Source of the DNA: DATLNM01 sp035536775
Lineage (GTDB): Bacteria; Actinomycetota; CADDZG01; WHSQ01
Assembly (NCBI GenBank): GCA_035536775.1
Contig: DATLNM010000025.1
Coordinates: forward strand, 1-61,820
Reading direction: 5' to 3'
Length of the DNA: 61,820 nt
The notes beneath the pieces were generated by a model. The model had not been told where the DNA came from. It made no database searches and saw only the letters and a program-made list of their open reading frames with translations. This document shows positions 25,221-33,962 of this stretch, in pieces (position 1 is the stretch's first letter; every line of letters begins with the position of its first letter). The translations under genes and the position numbers were made by a program.

Positions 25221-26291
25221 TCAACGAGGGATGAAAGGCGTGGTCACGATATCGCCTGCGATGCGCCGGCCGCGGGCATCGATATGTACCTCGGCCCCGG
25301 TTTCTGGGATGTCGCCGCGCGCCCCGATCCCTATACCGATACCTGTTCCCAGGGTGGGCGAGTAGTTGCCGCTGGTGAGCTGCGCTATCTGTTGGTCGCC
25401 GGAGTACACCGCGTACCCCTCCCGGGGGACGCCCTTGTCCTTGCAGCGGACCCCGAAGGTCCGTCGTGCCGGTCCCCCGTCGTCCTTGAGCGCCTGCAAA
25501 GCATCGCGTCCGACGAAGGGCTTATCCCACGCAAGGGTCCAGGCGAGTCCGGCTTCCAGCGGATTGATGTCGAGACTGAGCTCGTGACCGTAGAGCGCAT
25601 AGCCCATCTCGAGCCTCAGCGTGTCGCGCGCGCCCAGGCCGACAGGGGTTGCTCCAGCATCGAGCAGCTTCCTGAACGCCTCATTGGCCGTCTCCGCGGG
25701 GGCGTAGATCTCGAACCCGCGCTCACCTGTGTAGCCCGTGCGGGCGACCATCCCCTCGACCCCAAAGACGTCGATGGCGCTCCAGTAGTGAAGCTTCAGA
25801 CCGGGCGCGCCGGTCGAGGGCCACACCGACTCGAAGACGTCGAACGACTTCGGACCTTGGAGCGCCAAGATCGCCCAGCGGTCCCATTCGTCGACCGGGT
25901 CACCGCCGCATGCACGGATCGCGTCGGCGACAGCAGTCACGTTCGAGGCATTGGGAACGACGAGCCACTCGGACGGAGCGACGCGGTAGACGAAGACGTC
26001 GTCGATGCAGCCGCCGTCTTCGACCAGAACGAGGGAATACACGGCGCGTCCGGGCTCGAGAGCAAGAACGTCGGCGGTCATAGCCTTCTGGAGCGCCGCT
26101 CCCCCGACCTCGCCCTTGAGTCGCAGCTTGCCGAGGTGTGACACGTCGAAGAGTCCGGCGTCGTTCCGAACCGCGTTGTGTTCGGCGATGACGCCCTCGT
26201 ATTGCAGGGGCATCTCCCAACCGCCGAATTTGGTGAGGCGAGCCCCCAACTCCTTATGTGCCTCGAGCAGAGGCGTCGCCCGCTCAGTCAT
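25221..26291 (-). CDS. gcvT: Aminomethyltransferase (glycine cleavage T protein)
   Basis: Releases ammonia from aminomethyl-lipoyl GcvH and transfers the C1 unit to tetrahydrofolate. The 356 residues show FGGWEMPLQYEGVIAEH, FDVSHLGKLRLKG, the conserved ARTGYTGERGFEIY and LGARDTLRLEMGYALYGHE. ATG 26291 was chosen at the family's normal N-terminus; the frame is open further upstream across the neighbouring gene. It is the first gene of the gcvT-gcvPA-gcvPB group; gcvH is 5 kb away at 31057. Confidence 0.95.
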   Translation of the reverse strand: MTERATPLLEAHKELGARLTKFGGWEMPLQYEGVIAEHNAVRNDAGLFDVSHLGKLRLKGEVGGAALQKAMTADVLALEPGRAVYSLVLVEDGGCIDDVFVYRVAPSEWLVVPNASNVTAVADAIRACGGDPVDEWDRWAILALQGPKSFDVFESVWPSTGAPGLKLHYWSAIDVFGVEGMVARTGYTGERGFEIYAPAETANEAFRKLLDAGATPVGLGARDTLRLEMGYALYGHELSLDINPLEAGLAWTLAWDKPFVGRDALQALKDDGGPARRTFGVRCKDKGVPREGYAVYSGDQQIAQLTSGNYSPTLGTGIGIGIGARGDIPETGAEVHIDARGRRIAGDIVTTPFIPR

Positions 26292-26302
26292 GACGTGGAA
26301 CG

Positions 26303-26725
26303 TTATCCCGCGAGGATGGGGCCGATATCGCGCGCAGGCTCTAGGAGAGAGCCTTGGCTGGGTTCCTCGAGCCCGTACTTGACCAGGAGGTTCAGGTAGT
26401 CCTTCTGGTAAAGGATCTTGCACTTGACGTCGGGGTAGAGCGCCGTCAGCCTGCGGATCTTGCGGTTCTTCTTGGTGACAAGCTTCTGGTTGAGGGTCGT
26501 GATCTCTATATAGAGGTCGAATTCGGGAAGGTAGAAGTCGGGCGAGAAGCGCTGGGTGACCGTGCCATGGCGGTCCCAGTCGATATCGAACGTCGTCGGC
26601 TCGTACCGCCACTCGATCTCGTAGAAGTCGAGGAGTTTGGCAAACTGCCGTTCGCTGTTATGGGCGAAGTTGACGAGCTCATGAGGAAGGCTTGGGCCCT
26701 CGACCTCGGGGGCCTCGTCGATCAC
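26303..26725 (-). CDS. Predicted PD-(D/E)XK nuclease-fold protein
   Basis: A 140-residue protein. FAHNSERQFAKLLDFYEI leads into RFSPDFYLPEFDLYIEITTL and KLVTKKNRKIRRL; the PDF...E-x-T...KK order fits a compact PD-(D/E)XK core (Asp, Glu and downstream Lys). Similar short proteins are conserved in Actinobacteria near this locus, without an assigned role. It may act on nucleic acid or be a structural relative. It lies 11 bases upstream of gcvT on the same strand. Confidence 0.65.
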   Translation of the reverse strand: MIDEAPEVEGPSLPHELVNFAHNSERQFAKLLDFYEIEWRYEPTTFDIDWDRHGTVTQRFSPDFYLPEFDLYIEITTLNQKLVTKKNRKIRRLTALYPDVKCKILYQKDYLNLLVKYGLEEPSQGSLLEPARDIGPILAG

Positions 26726-26811
26726 TTCTGATAGAGCGGGGGCTTCAGGCCGCGGTGGCTCTCCGGTGACCCGTGAAGCGGCAGGCCGATGCCTTCCGCG
26801 CTGCCCGATCG

Positions 26812-27333
26812 TTAACCCTCCTTGGCGATCCCCGATGCCGCAGCCGGTGGCGGCGAGGCTGCCTCAGGACCCTCGCCGGCGGCAGTGTCACCGTACTCCA
26901 CCACCTGGCCTACAGGACGGAGCTCACGCAACGTTCCGGCGAGCTGCTCGCGAACTTTGTCGACGGCCACGATGGCCCCCAGCACCCCTTGACCCGAGCG
27001 CAGGAGGTCGACGACCTCGGCTTCGTTCATGCACGCGTAGACCCCTGACCCGTCGGTCACGATGGTGACCTTCGACCAGTCGTCTGACAGGTTGTCTCGT
27101 ACGTAGTCGATGGCCTGGCGGATCTTCTGGAGGCTCGCGCCGGCGTCGGTAAGGCCCTTCACGACCTTGAGCTGGAGGAGGTCGTTGAACGAGTAGAGGC
27201 GCTGGCTGCCGGAGCCCGTTGCCGCGGCCACAGACGGCACCACGAGGCCTGTGCGGGTCCAGTAGTCGAGTTGGCGGTAGGTGATCCCTACGATCTTGCA
27301 GGTCTGAGGTCCCCGGTAACCCGTTACTTCCAT
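26812..27333 (-). CDS. MerR-family regulator (ResR/Rv1830-like)
   Basis: A 173-residue protein with an N-terminal MerR winged HTH (GITYRQLDYWTRTGLVVPSV, then LYSFNDLLQLKVVKGLTDAG) and a helical dimerisation segment, followed by a small domain (VTIVTDGSGVYACMNEAEVV) and a Pro/Ala tail. Position next to the bifunctional nuclease gene matches mycobacterial Rv1828-Rv1830, where the Rv1830 product (ResR/McdR) influences growth and division. No metal-binding cysteines are present. The DnaA-box-like element at 27482 lies about 150 bases upstream. Confidence 0.85.
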   Translation of the reverse strand: MEVTGYRGPQTCKIVGITYRQLDYWTRTGLVVPSVAAATGSGSQRLYSFNDLLQLKVVKGLTDAGASLQKIRQAIDYVRDNLSDDWSKVTIVTDGSGVYACMNEAEVVDLLRSGQGVLGAIVAVDKVREQLAGTLRELRPVGQVVEYGDTAAGEGPEAASPPPAAASGIAKEG

Positions 27334-27481
27334 GTTCTGCCCCCGTCGTGCGCTCAGGGCGGCCCTTCTCGGCGAGCCGCTTCCAGTCCCCCCGCTAGTT
27401 GCGTAAGTACAACCCCGAAATTACGAGGGTGGAAAAGCGTAGGCCCCGGCGCGCGCCATGTCAACGAATCGTGGACACATG

Positions 27482-27504
27482 TGTGGATAACTTGTGGACC
27501 GCTT
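27482..27504 (-). promoter_or_regulatory. Second copy of the DnaA-box-like paired element
   Basis: Reads TGTGGATAAC, then TTGTGGACCGCTT, on the plus strand. The first nine bases are the exact complement of the classical DnaA box TTATCCACA; a second TGTGG begins 11 bases later, as in the copy at 3179. It sits in the 175-base gap between the nuclease stop (27509) and the MerR start (27333), oriented as at 3179 relative to the downstream leftward gene. Confidence 0.45.
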
Positions 27505-27508
27505 CGGT

Positions 27509-27985
27509 CTATTGCTCGGCGAAGTCCTCGGGGGTGACCTGGTCGAGGAACTCTCGGAACTTCTCGACCTCGGTCTCCTCGTCATCCTTGAGCTCGATGC
27601 CGGCCTGGTCGAGGACCTCTTCGGCCGCATAGATCGGGGCTGCGATGCGAACCGCGAGGGCGATCGCGTCGCTGGGGCGGGACGAGATCTCGGTCGTCGA
27701 GCCGTTCATGCTCATCCGGATGGTGGCGTAGAAGGTCTGATCGATGAGCTCATTGATGACGATCCGCTCGACCTCGATGTGGGTCTCTTTGAGGATGTCG
27801 CGCATCAGATCGTGTGTCATGGGGCGAGGGGTCTCGATGCCCTGAAGGGCGAACGCGATGGCGGTCGCCTCGACGGCACCTATCCAGATCGGAAGGTACC
27901 GGTCCCCCGTCGATTCCTTCAGAAGGACGATCGGTTGGTTAGACGGCAGCTCGACTCGCACCCCCACCAACGAGAGCTCCACCAT
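27509..27985 (-). CDS. Bifunctional nuclease family protein (DUF151)
   Basis: A 158-residue cytoplasmic protein with the DUF151/BFN pattern: VVLLKE-like PIVLLKESTGDRYLPIWIG, EATAIAFALQG, RPMTHDLMRDIL and SRPSDAIALAVRI. The family has reported DNase/RNase activity in plants; its bacterial role is unsettled. Gene order with MerR-type neighbours mirrors Rv1829. Start ATG 27985. The C-terminal tail is acidic (KDDEETEVEKFREFLDQV). Confidence 0.9.
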   Translation of the reverse strand: MVELSLVGVRVELPSNQPIVLLKESTGDRYLPIWIGAVEATAIAFALQGIETPRPMTHDLMRDILKETHIEVERIVINELIDQTFYATIRMSMNGSTTEISSRPSDAIALAVRIAAPIYAAEEVLDQAGIELKDDEETEVEKFREFLDQVTPEDFAEQ

Positions 27986-28037
27986 GAAGGGAAACTAACA
28001 CCCGCGCCCTCGTACCAGGAACTGCCGGGGCGTCGCC

Positions 28038-28652
28038 TCAGCCCGGCGTTCCACTGCTACCGAACAATGACGACACGAGAAGCTTGGGGTCGTTCGCGAG
28101 GCGCGCGAGATCCTTGACCGCAAGGATGTCGGGAACATTGCGATAGAGGCCTTGGAAGTCGAGCCCATATCCGACGACGAACACATCCGGTGTGTCGAAG
28201 CCACTCATCTCGAGGGGCACCGGGACGATGCGACGCACGGCTTTGTCGAGCAGGGTCACTGCTCGAAGTGAACGCGGATGGCGCGCCCCTAGGGTTCTGC
28301 GGAGGTAGTTCAGAGTGAGCCCGGTGTCGACGATGTCTTCGACGATGACGACATCGCGTCCTGTGATGTCTCCCTCGAGGTCTTTCACTATCCGCACGAC
28401 GCCGGACTGTGTCCCGGCGGCGGAATAGGACGAGATCGACATGAAATCCACGGCGATCGGCATCGCCAGGGTGCGGATCAAGTCGGCGAAGAAGAACGAC
28501 GATCCTTTCAGGACACCCACAAGCAGCGGAGGCTCGGGAGTGTCCCCGAGCTCGGCCGTGAGCTCGGCCCCGAGTTCCCTTATGCGGGCTCGGAGTTGGG
28601 CGTGCGGGAAGAGAAGCTGCGCCGGCTCGTCTACGGGGGTCAAGGCCATCAT
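28038..28652 (-). CDS. hpt: Hypoxanthine phosphoribosyltransferase
   Basis: Salvages hypoxanthine/guanine to IMP/GMP using PRPP. The 204 residues include the LKGSSFFFADLIRTL region, the flexible-loop SISSYSAAGTQSG, the PRPP motif VVIVEDIVDTGLTL and the base-binding FVVGYGLDFQGLYRNVPDI. The start overlaps the carboxypeptidase stop by four bases, so they are coupled. It is an insertion relative to the mycobacterial gcvH-garA-Rv1828-Rv1829 order. Confidence 0.93.
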   Translation of the reverse strand: MMALTPVDEPAQLLFPHAQLRARIRELGAELTAELGDTPEPPLLVGVLKGSSFFFADLIRTLAMPIAVDFMSISSYSAAGTQSGVVRIVKDLEGDITGRDVVIVEDIVDTGLTLNYLRRTLGARHPRSLRAVTLLDKAVRRIVPVPLEMSGFDTPDVFVVGYGLDFQGLYRNVPDILAVKDLARLANDPKLLVSSLFGSSGTPG

Positions 28653-29824
28653 CCCCGCCCGAACAGGCTCGCGACGAACGACAGCACCCCCGACATCATC
28701 GAACCGGCGGGCGATGACGACGATGCCTCAACGGTGGTGGCGGTGACCGCCGGCATCTCTGCGAGGAGTAGCCCCGCTCCGAGCACTTTGATGGTGCCGA
28801 TCGTCTCACCTGCGTTGAGCGGAAGCCGGACATCCTCTTCGGGCTCGAAAAGGATCTCGACATCTTCGGGGCGGTATAGATCGCGAACCGTGTCGGTGGC
28901 CAGGACCGAGACTGCGCCCGCGGGGTCGTAGACGAGACCCGCGACCGGGGTCCCCGCCTTGACGAGGATCCCGCGAGCGAGGCGCGCGAAACCGAAATCG
29001 AGGAGCTCCTCGGAGTCCTCGAAGGAATCCTCGGAGTGCATGACGACCGAGATGAGCGTCCTGCCTCGATATACGGCGGCCGCTACGAGGACGTTGCCGG
29101 CGTCATCGGTGAATCCGGTCTTGATGCCGATCGCGCCCTGATAAGTACCGATCAGTAGGTTGCGGTTGTCGACGGGAATCTCACGTTCGGTCCCCACAGG
29201 AGTGATCGAGTAGCCGTCGGTCGCCACGATGCGGGCAAGGGTCGCGTCCTGGAGTAGTTCCCCTCCGATCGCGGCGAGGTCGGACGCGCTCGCATGGTGC
29301 CCCGGCGTGTCGAGTCCATGCGCGGTCTGGAAGCTGGTGTCCTCGAGTCCGAGGCCGGTGACGAAGCTGTTCATCTCCGTCACGAACGCGTCCTCGGATC
29401 CGCTGACGTGTTCGGCGAGCGCTACGGCGGCGTCGTTCGACGATGACATCAAGAGCGCATGCAGGAGGTCCTCGACGATGTAGCTCTCCCCCGCCGCGAG
29501 ATCGAGGCCGCCCTCTCCAACGCCGGCGGCTTCTCCGGAAACCGTGACGACATCGTCCAACTGCGCATCCCTCATAACCAGCAATGCCGTGACCATCTTC
29601 GTGGTGCTCGCGTTGGGCAGGGAGTGGTGGATCTTGCGCCCGAACAGCACGCGCCCCGTGTCGTCGAGCACGAGACAAGCCGTGCACGTCACGGTCGGCC
29701 GCTCGGGTCTGGCTGCCGCGATCGGGGTCGTCGTCTGCCCGCCGCTGGACGGGATGCCGGCGAACAACAAGAGCACCGCAATGAGCAGTGCTGAGAAGAA
29801 GGGATGCGCGTGGCCGGGAGCCAT
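28649..29824 (-). CDS. D-alanyl-D-alanine carboxypeptidase (S11 family)
   Basis: A 391-residue exported penicillin-binding protein that trims pentapeptide stems in peptidoglycan. Signal peptide at about 1-30; the SXXK motif is NASTTKMVTAL, SXN is LMSSSNDAAVAL and KTG is GIKTGFTDDAGN. A C-terminal beta-domain (about 290-350) and a final hydrophobic/amphipathic segment (MMSGVLSFVASLFGRG) match membrane association in DacA/DacC-like enzymes. Its placement amid division-linked regulators (FtsR-like, GarA) is suggestive only. Confidence 0.9.
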   Translation of the reverse strand: MAPGHAHPFFSALLIAVLLLFAGIPSSGGQTTTPIAAARPERPTVTCTACLVLDDTGRVLFGRKIHHSLPNASTTKMVTALLVMRDAQLDDVVTVSGEAAGVGEGGLDLAAGESYIVEDLLHALLMSSSNDAAVALAEHVSGSEDAFVTEMNSFVTGLGLEDTSFQTAHGLDTPGHHASASDLAAIGGELLQDATLARIVATDGYSITPVGTEREIPVDNRNLLIGTYQGAIGIKTGFTDDAGNVLVAAAVYRGRTLISVVMHSEDSFEDSEELLDFGFARLARGILVKAGTPVAGLVYDPAGAVSVLATDTVRDLYRPEDVEILFEPEEDVRLPLNAGETIGTIKVLGAGLLLAEMPAVTATTVEASSSSPAGSMMSGVLSFVASLFGRG

Positions 29825-29841
29825 GCGCAGGCGCGGTCTGG

Positions 29842-30561
29842 TCAGGCGAGCTCGGCCAGGCTGTTGCGCAGGGTCGCCTCGCGCAGCTGCCGGGACAGAG
29901 AAACCAGCTCGCTGAGGGACCGTGCCGCCTCGCCCTGGGCGTCCGGATCGCGCCGGCGCATCCCGGGCGACACGATCTGCTCGAAGAATGCTGCCTCGCG
30001 CTCGGCCATCTGCCGGTACATCTTGAGGTGCCTGGGTTCGACGCCAAAGGCGAAGAAGCGGCGAGCGGCACGGGCAACCAGAAGATCGTCGCCGTCATAA
30101 ACGTCGCGATCACGCCGTCCGATCACGCCGAAATCCTCGAGGCCCTTCATCTCTTCCTCGTCGAGGCCTGCGGCGGCGATCAGCTCGGAACGCGTCATCT
30201 GAACATTGGTCATGTCCGGCGGTGCTTGCCTCTCGCCGTTGCTGCCGGTATCCGTCGTCGTCTCGTCCGGGGCGGGTACCGCAGGGAGCAGCGCGCCTCC
30301 GTTCGAATCGGTTTGCGCGAGCCGCTCGCGGATGACCTTGAGTGGGAGGAAGTGGTCCTTCTGAAGCGACAGGATGTAGCGAAGGCGCGCAACGTCGCGT
30401 TCGAAAAACTTGCGGTACCCCGACGCGGTTCGCTCGGGATCGATCAGCCCCTCGGCCTCGAGGAACCTGATCTTCGAGATCGTCACGTCGGGGAAATCGA
30501 CGCGGACCGAGTCGAGAACCTCGCCGATGCTCAAGTAGTCACGTGCGCGCGAAAGCGGCAT
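29842..30561 (-). CDS. ftsR: MerR-family regulator, FtsR (Rv1828)-like
   Basis: A 239-residue protein with an N-terminal MerR-type HTH (LSIGEVLDSVRVDFPDVTIS, RFLEAEGLIDPERTASGYRK, LRYILSLQKDHFLPLKVIRE) and a helical C-terminal part (LIAAAGLDEEEMKGLEDFGV, then FFAFGVEPRHLKMYRQM). This is the pattern of the actinobacterial FtsR group, which activates ftsZ in Corynebacterium. The immediate upstream FHA/GarA-like gene is the conserved partner order. It is one base from the FHA gene stop. Confidence 0.85.
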   Translation of the reverse strand: MPLSRARDYLSIGEVLDSVRVDFPDVTISKIRFLEAEGLIDPERTASGYRKFFERDVARLRYILSLQKDHFLPLKVIRERLAQTDSNGGALLPAVPAPDETTTDTGSNGERQAPPDMTNVQMTRSELIAAAGLDEEEMKGLEDFGVIGRRDRDVYDGDDLLVARAARRFFAFGVEPRHLKMYRQMAEREAAFFEQIVSPGMRRRDPDAQGEAARSLSELVSLSRQLREATLRNSLAELA

Positions 30562-30562
30562 C

Positions 30563-31033
30563 TCAGCTCCCTACCAGTACGACGAGCTTGAACTTCCCGA
30601 TCTGGATCTCGTCTCCGGAGCGCAACTCGCTGTTCTCGACGCGCTCTTTGTTGACGTAGGTGCCATTCAGGCTACCGACGTCGTGCAGTGAGAAGCTCTC
30701 GTTCTCGCGCTTTATCTGTGCGTGCTTGCGGGACACGGTGATGTCATCGAGGAAGATGTCGCTGTCGGGATGGCGGCCGATCTCGGTCACGTCCGTATCG
30801 AGGAAGTACTTGCTGCCGGCGTTGGGTCCACGCTTGACGATGAGCACGCCCCTGCCGCCCTCGAGCTCATCCGGCGAGATATGGACGTCTTCGTCGAGAT
30901 CGGCCTCGAGCTCGGCTGTCGCGAAGGTGATTGTGGTGTCGCCGCCCTCGAGCTCGCCGCCCAAAGTCGTGCCGCACACCGAGCAGAAGTTCGAGCCTTC
31001 AGGGTTGCGGTGACCGCAATTCGTACAGAACAT
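30563..31033 (-). CDS. garA: FHA-domain protein, GarA-like, with N-terminal zinc ribbon
   Basis: A 156-residue protein. The N-terminus is a zinc ribbon (CTNCGHRNPEGSNFCSVCG), followed by an acidic linker holding DTTITF, comparable to the phosphorylated ETT motif of GarA, and an FHA domain (about 80-150) with VTEIGRHPDSDIFLDD, SRKHAQI and LNGTYVN. GarA switches 2-oxoglutarate metabolism in mycobacteria after PknB/PknG phosphorylation; the same role is inferred from synteny with gcvH and the FtsR-like gene. The zinc ribbon is not part of mycobacterial GarA. Confidence 0.85.
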   Translation of the reverse strand: MFCTNCGHRNPEGSNFCSVCGTTLGGELEGGDTTITFATAELEADLDEDVHISPDELEGGRGVLIVKRGPNAGSKYFLDTDVTEIGRHPDSDIFLDDITVSRKHAQIKRENESFSLHDVGSLNGTYVNKERVENSELRSGDEIQIGKFKLVVLVGS

Positions 31034-31056
31034 GAGCGTGACCCTATAGCGCAGCT

Positions 31057-31440
31057 TTAGGGTTGGTCAATGAGGTTTTGGTATTCCTCGGCGGTCATCA
31101 TGCCCTCGAGGGCGTCGGGGGACGCCTCCACCGCTACCAGCCAGCCGCTTCCGTAGGGGTCGGAGTTGATGAGCTCGGGGTCAGCCTCGACCGATTCGTT
31201 CTTCTCGGTCACGGTGCCCGACACCGGGCTGTAGACGTCTGAGACAGACTTGGTCGACTCGACCTCTCCCAGAGATTCACCCGCCGTCACGGAATCGCCC
31301 ACGTCGGGGAGGTCGACGAAGACGATGTCACCCAGCTGCTCCTGCGCGTGGTCGGTGATGCCGATCACGATGCGGCCACCTTCGATCTTGGCCCACTCGT
31401 GCTCGGCCGTGTAGCTGCGGTCCTCCGGCACCTGGCTCAC
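31057..31440 (-). CDS. gcvH: Glycine cleavage system H protein
   Basis: A 127-residue lipoyl carrier shuttling the aminomethyl group between P and T proteins. Visible features are HEWAKIEGGRIVIGITDHAQ, LGDIVFVDLPDVG and the lipoylated lysine in GEVESTKSVSDVYSP, then the GSGWLVAVE terminus. Start GTG 31440 has GGGAGAG upstream and shares one base with the stop of the guanylyltransferase gene (TAGTG). It is separated from gcvT-gcvPA-gcvPB by the regulator/hpt/carboxypeptidase genes. Confidence 0.95.
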   Translation of the reverse strand: MSQVPEDRSYTAEHEWAKIEGGRIVIGITDHAQEQLGDIVFVDLPDVGDSVTAGESLGEVESTKSVSDVYSPVSGTVTEKNESVEADPELINSDPYGSGWLVAVEASPDALEGMMTAEEYQNLIDQP

Positions 31441-33962
31441 TACTCTCCCCCTCCAGCTTCTTCGGATACGACGCTCTCGACGATCGCTTCGAACCGGGAG
31501 GCTAGCTCCTCCGCTTCTTCCGCGGAAGGGGCCTCCGCCCAGATGCCGCACTCGGGATCGTCAGGGTAGGGAAGCACGAGTGCCCAACGGTCGTCCTCGA
31601 CGATCTTGACCCCGTCGAGCAACACGCGCTGGCCTGGTGTCGCGGCGGACGCGATCTCTCGCATCACGGTTCCCTTCAGGGACCACGGTGTTCTGACGTC
31701 GCGGCGCGCCATGTGGAAGGTCGGGACGTCATCAATGATCGCCGACAGCGAAGTCTTTTCGACCGACACCATCTCGAGGGCTTTGCAGAACGTCATCAAA
31801 GCATCCGGCGCCGGCATGAAGTCGGGCCAGATCAACAATCCATACGTGCTGCCCGCGAACGCGACGTCAGGACGCGCTGCGCGTTGCATCAACGCGGCTG
31901 GGCTCGTGGCCGCCCAGTGAAGGGTCGTGCCGGCGTCCGCCGCGATCTTTTGGCATGCCATCGGCGCGTTAACGGGCACGGCGATGGCTTCGGCACCATG
32001 ACGCGCCTCGTAGCCGAGGAACGCCAGCAGGGCATCGTGGTGGGGAACGACCCGCCCGCGGTCGTCGACCAGGTGGGCGACTTCGCCGCCGGGCTCGAAC
32101 AGGACCCCGAGATCGGAGCCCGACTTGGTCACGTGTCCGGACAGGTCCCTGAGGAGACGATCGAGGTCTTCGGACACCAGGACCGGCCTGTGCTCGTCGG
32201 TGAATGCGTTGACGGCCAGGACATCACAGCCGAGCCGGCCCATGATCGAGGGGCCCATCAGCGATGTCGGACCGAACGCGTAGTCGACGACGGCCTTCAG
32301 ACCCGTTGAGCGGATCTTCTCCAGCAGGACCGAGCTCAGCAGCCCCGCTGTGTATTGCTCGAGGGTGCGGGCCGGGAACTCCAGCTCGCCGATCTTGGAG
32401 GGGCCCGCGCGCCGGTAGTCCTCCCGGAAGAAGATGCGCTCGATCTGTCGCTGCGCTGCCGACGCCAGATCGGAGCCGTCGGCCTCGAAGAGCCGGATCT
32501 CCACGACCTCTGGGTCGCCGGGCGATGTCCGGACGCTGATGCCACCCGATGCCTGTTCGGCGCGCACGGTGAAGCGGGTTAGGGGCATCGCGACGAGCTC
32601 GAGGTCGTGACAGGTAACGCCGGTGGAATTGAGGCCGGCGATGATCGCGCGCTTGACGGTTCGGGCGGCACGGCTCGCGTCGCGACCCGTAACGACCACG
32701 CTTCCGCGCCGTAGCGCGCTCCCGTAGGCCATGCCCAGGCGGACTGCAACCTGAGGCGTGAGTCCTATGTTCACGAGTCCCGAGACGCCGCGCGTGCCGA
32801 ACAACGTGCGGCTGACGCGGCGCTCCCGAACGACGCTCTGCGTCACGATTGCACCGGCGTCGACCGACCGGGCGGGATAGATCTTCACCTGAGGCTTGAT
32901 GAGCGCACCTGCGCCGATAGCGACCTCGTCGCCGAGAACGCTTCCTTCTTCGGCGACGGCTCCTCTTCCCAGCGTGGCGGCGCGTCCGAGGATGCCGCCG
33001 CGTATCTGCGCGAATCGCCCGACGTGACTCTGCTCCATGACAACGGCGTTGCTCACCCGGGCGTCGTCGCTGATCGTCGCGTTGTCACCGACCACGCTGT
33101 AGGGGCCGACATGAGCGCCGGCGCCGATGCGTACGTTGTTTCCGATGAGTGCGGGGCCCTCGATCGTCGCGGTCGGATCCATCTCGACGTCCTCACCGAC
33201 CCAGACGCCAGGCTGTATCTCGAATCCGGGCAACTCAACATCGACCCGACGAGCGAGCACGTCTCGATGTGCCTGCAGATACGCGGTCGTGTTGCCCACA
33301 TCGGCCCAGTAGTCCTCGGTGATGAACCCGTATAGCGGAAGGCCCTTGTCGAGCATCGCGGGGAACACTTGACTCGAGAAGTCGAACGGTTCGTCCGGAG
33401 GTATCAGGTCGAGGACCTCGGGCTCGAGGACGTACATCCCCGTATTGATCGTGTCGGTGAAGACCTGACCCCACGTTGGCTTCTCGAGGAAGCGCTCGAT
33501 CCTTCCGTCCTCCGCCGTCATCACGATCCCGAAATCGAGTGGGTCCTCCATGCGCTTGAGAACGATGGTCGCAGCCGCGCCCTTGCTGCGGTGGTAGTCG
33601 ACTGCCTTCTGTAGGTCGAAGTCGGTGAGTGCGTCTCCGCTGATCACAAGGAAGGTGCCTGACAGGAGATCGCTGGCCGCGAGCACAGATCCCGCGGTCC
33701 CGAGTGGAACGTCTTCGGTCGCGTAGGAGAGCGAGACACCGAGGTCCGATCCGTCGTCGAAGTAGTTGCGGATGACGGAGGAGAGGAACTGAACGGTTGC
33801 GACGATGTCCTTGACGCCGTTGCGTTTCAGAAGCGTGATGATGTGCTCCATCATCGGGCGGTTCGCGATGGGGAGCATGGGCTTGGGGATATTGCTCGTG
33901 AGAGGACGCAGACGGGAGCCCTCTCCCCCGGCCATGATGACGGCCTGCATCCCCGAGTCCAT
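31440..33962 (-). CDS. Mannose-1-phosphate guanylyltransferase fused to a degenerate phosphomannomutase domain
   Basis: An 840-residue cytoplasmic protein. Residues 1-235 are a nucleotidyltransferase with AVIMAGGEGSRLRPLTSNIP, PKPMLP and VISGDALTDFD; 240-370 form a left-handed beta-helix of hexapeptide repeats (ALIGNNVRIGAGAHVGPYSV). The remainder is a phosphohexomutase-like domain, but the active-site TASHNP is RTSPGDP and the metal loop DxDxDR is FEPGGEVAHL, so it should not be catalytic. GDP-mannose (or a related sugar nucleotide) for ppm1 is the likely product. The start directly follows the phosphatidyltransferase stop (TAG-ATG). Confidence 0.85.
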   Translation of the reverse strand: MDSGMQAVIMAGGEGSRLRPLTSNIPKPMLPIANRPMMEHIITLLKRNGVKDIVATVQFLSSVIRNYFDDGSDLGVSLSYATEDVPLGTAGSVLAASDLLSGTFLVISGDALTDFDLQKAVDYHRSKGAAATIVLKRMEDPLDFGIVMTAEDGRIERFLEKPTWGQVFTDTINTGMYVLEPEVLDLIPPDEPFDFSSQVFPAMLDKGLPLYGFITEDYWADVGNTTAYLQAHRDVLARRVDVELPGFEIQPGVWVGEDVEMDPTATIEGPALIGNNVRIGAGAHVGPYSVVGDNATISDDARVSNAVVMEQSHVGRFAQIRGGILGRAATLGRGAVAEEGSVLGDEVAIGAGALIKPQVKIYPARSVDAGAIVTQSVVRERRVSRTLFGTRGVSGLVNIGLTPQVAVRLGMAYGSALRRGSVVVTGRDASRAARTVKRAIIAGLNSTGVTCHDLELVAMPLTRFTVRAEQASGGISVRTSPGDPEVVEIRLFEADGSDLASAAQRQIERIFFREDYRRAGPSKIGELEFPARTLEQYTAGLLSSVLLEKIRSTGLKAVVDYAFGPTSLMGPSIMGRLGCDVLAVNAFTDEHRPVLVSEDLDRLLRDLSGHVTKSGSDLGVLFEPGGEVAHLVDDRGRVVPHHDALLAFLGYEARHGAEAIAVPVNAPMACQKIAADAGTTLHWAATSPAALMQRAARPDVAFAGSTYGLLIWPDFMPAPDALMTFCKALEMVSVEKTSLSAIIDDVPTFHMARRDVRTPWSLKGTVMREIASAATPGQRVLLDGVKIVEDDRWALVLPYPDDPECGIWAEAPSAEEAEELASRFEAIVESVVSEEAGGGE

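Noticed and set aside
23460..26141. 893-codon plus-strand ORF over gcvPB, gcvPA and gcvT
   Set aside because: It is antisense to three clearly recognised enzymes and has no family signatures; a GC-rich shadow.
26292..26302. Glycine riboswitch upstream of gcvT
   Set aside because: Only eleven bases separate gcvT from the upstream gene; no tandem aptamer signature was found there or before gcvPA or gcvH.
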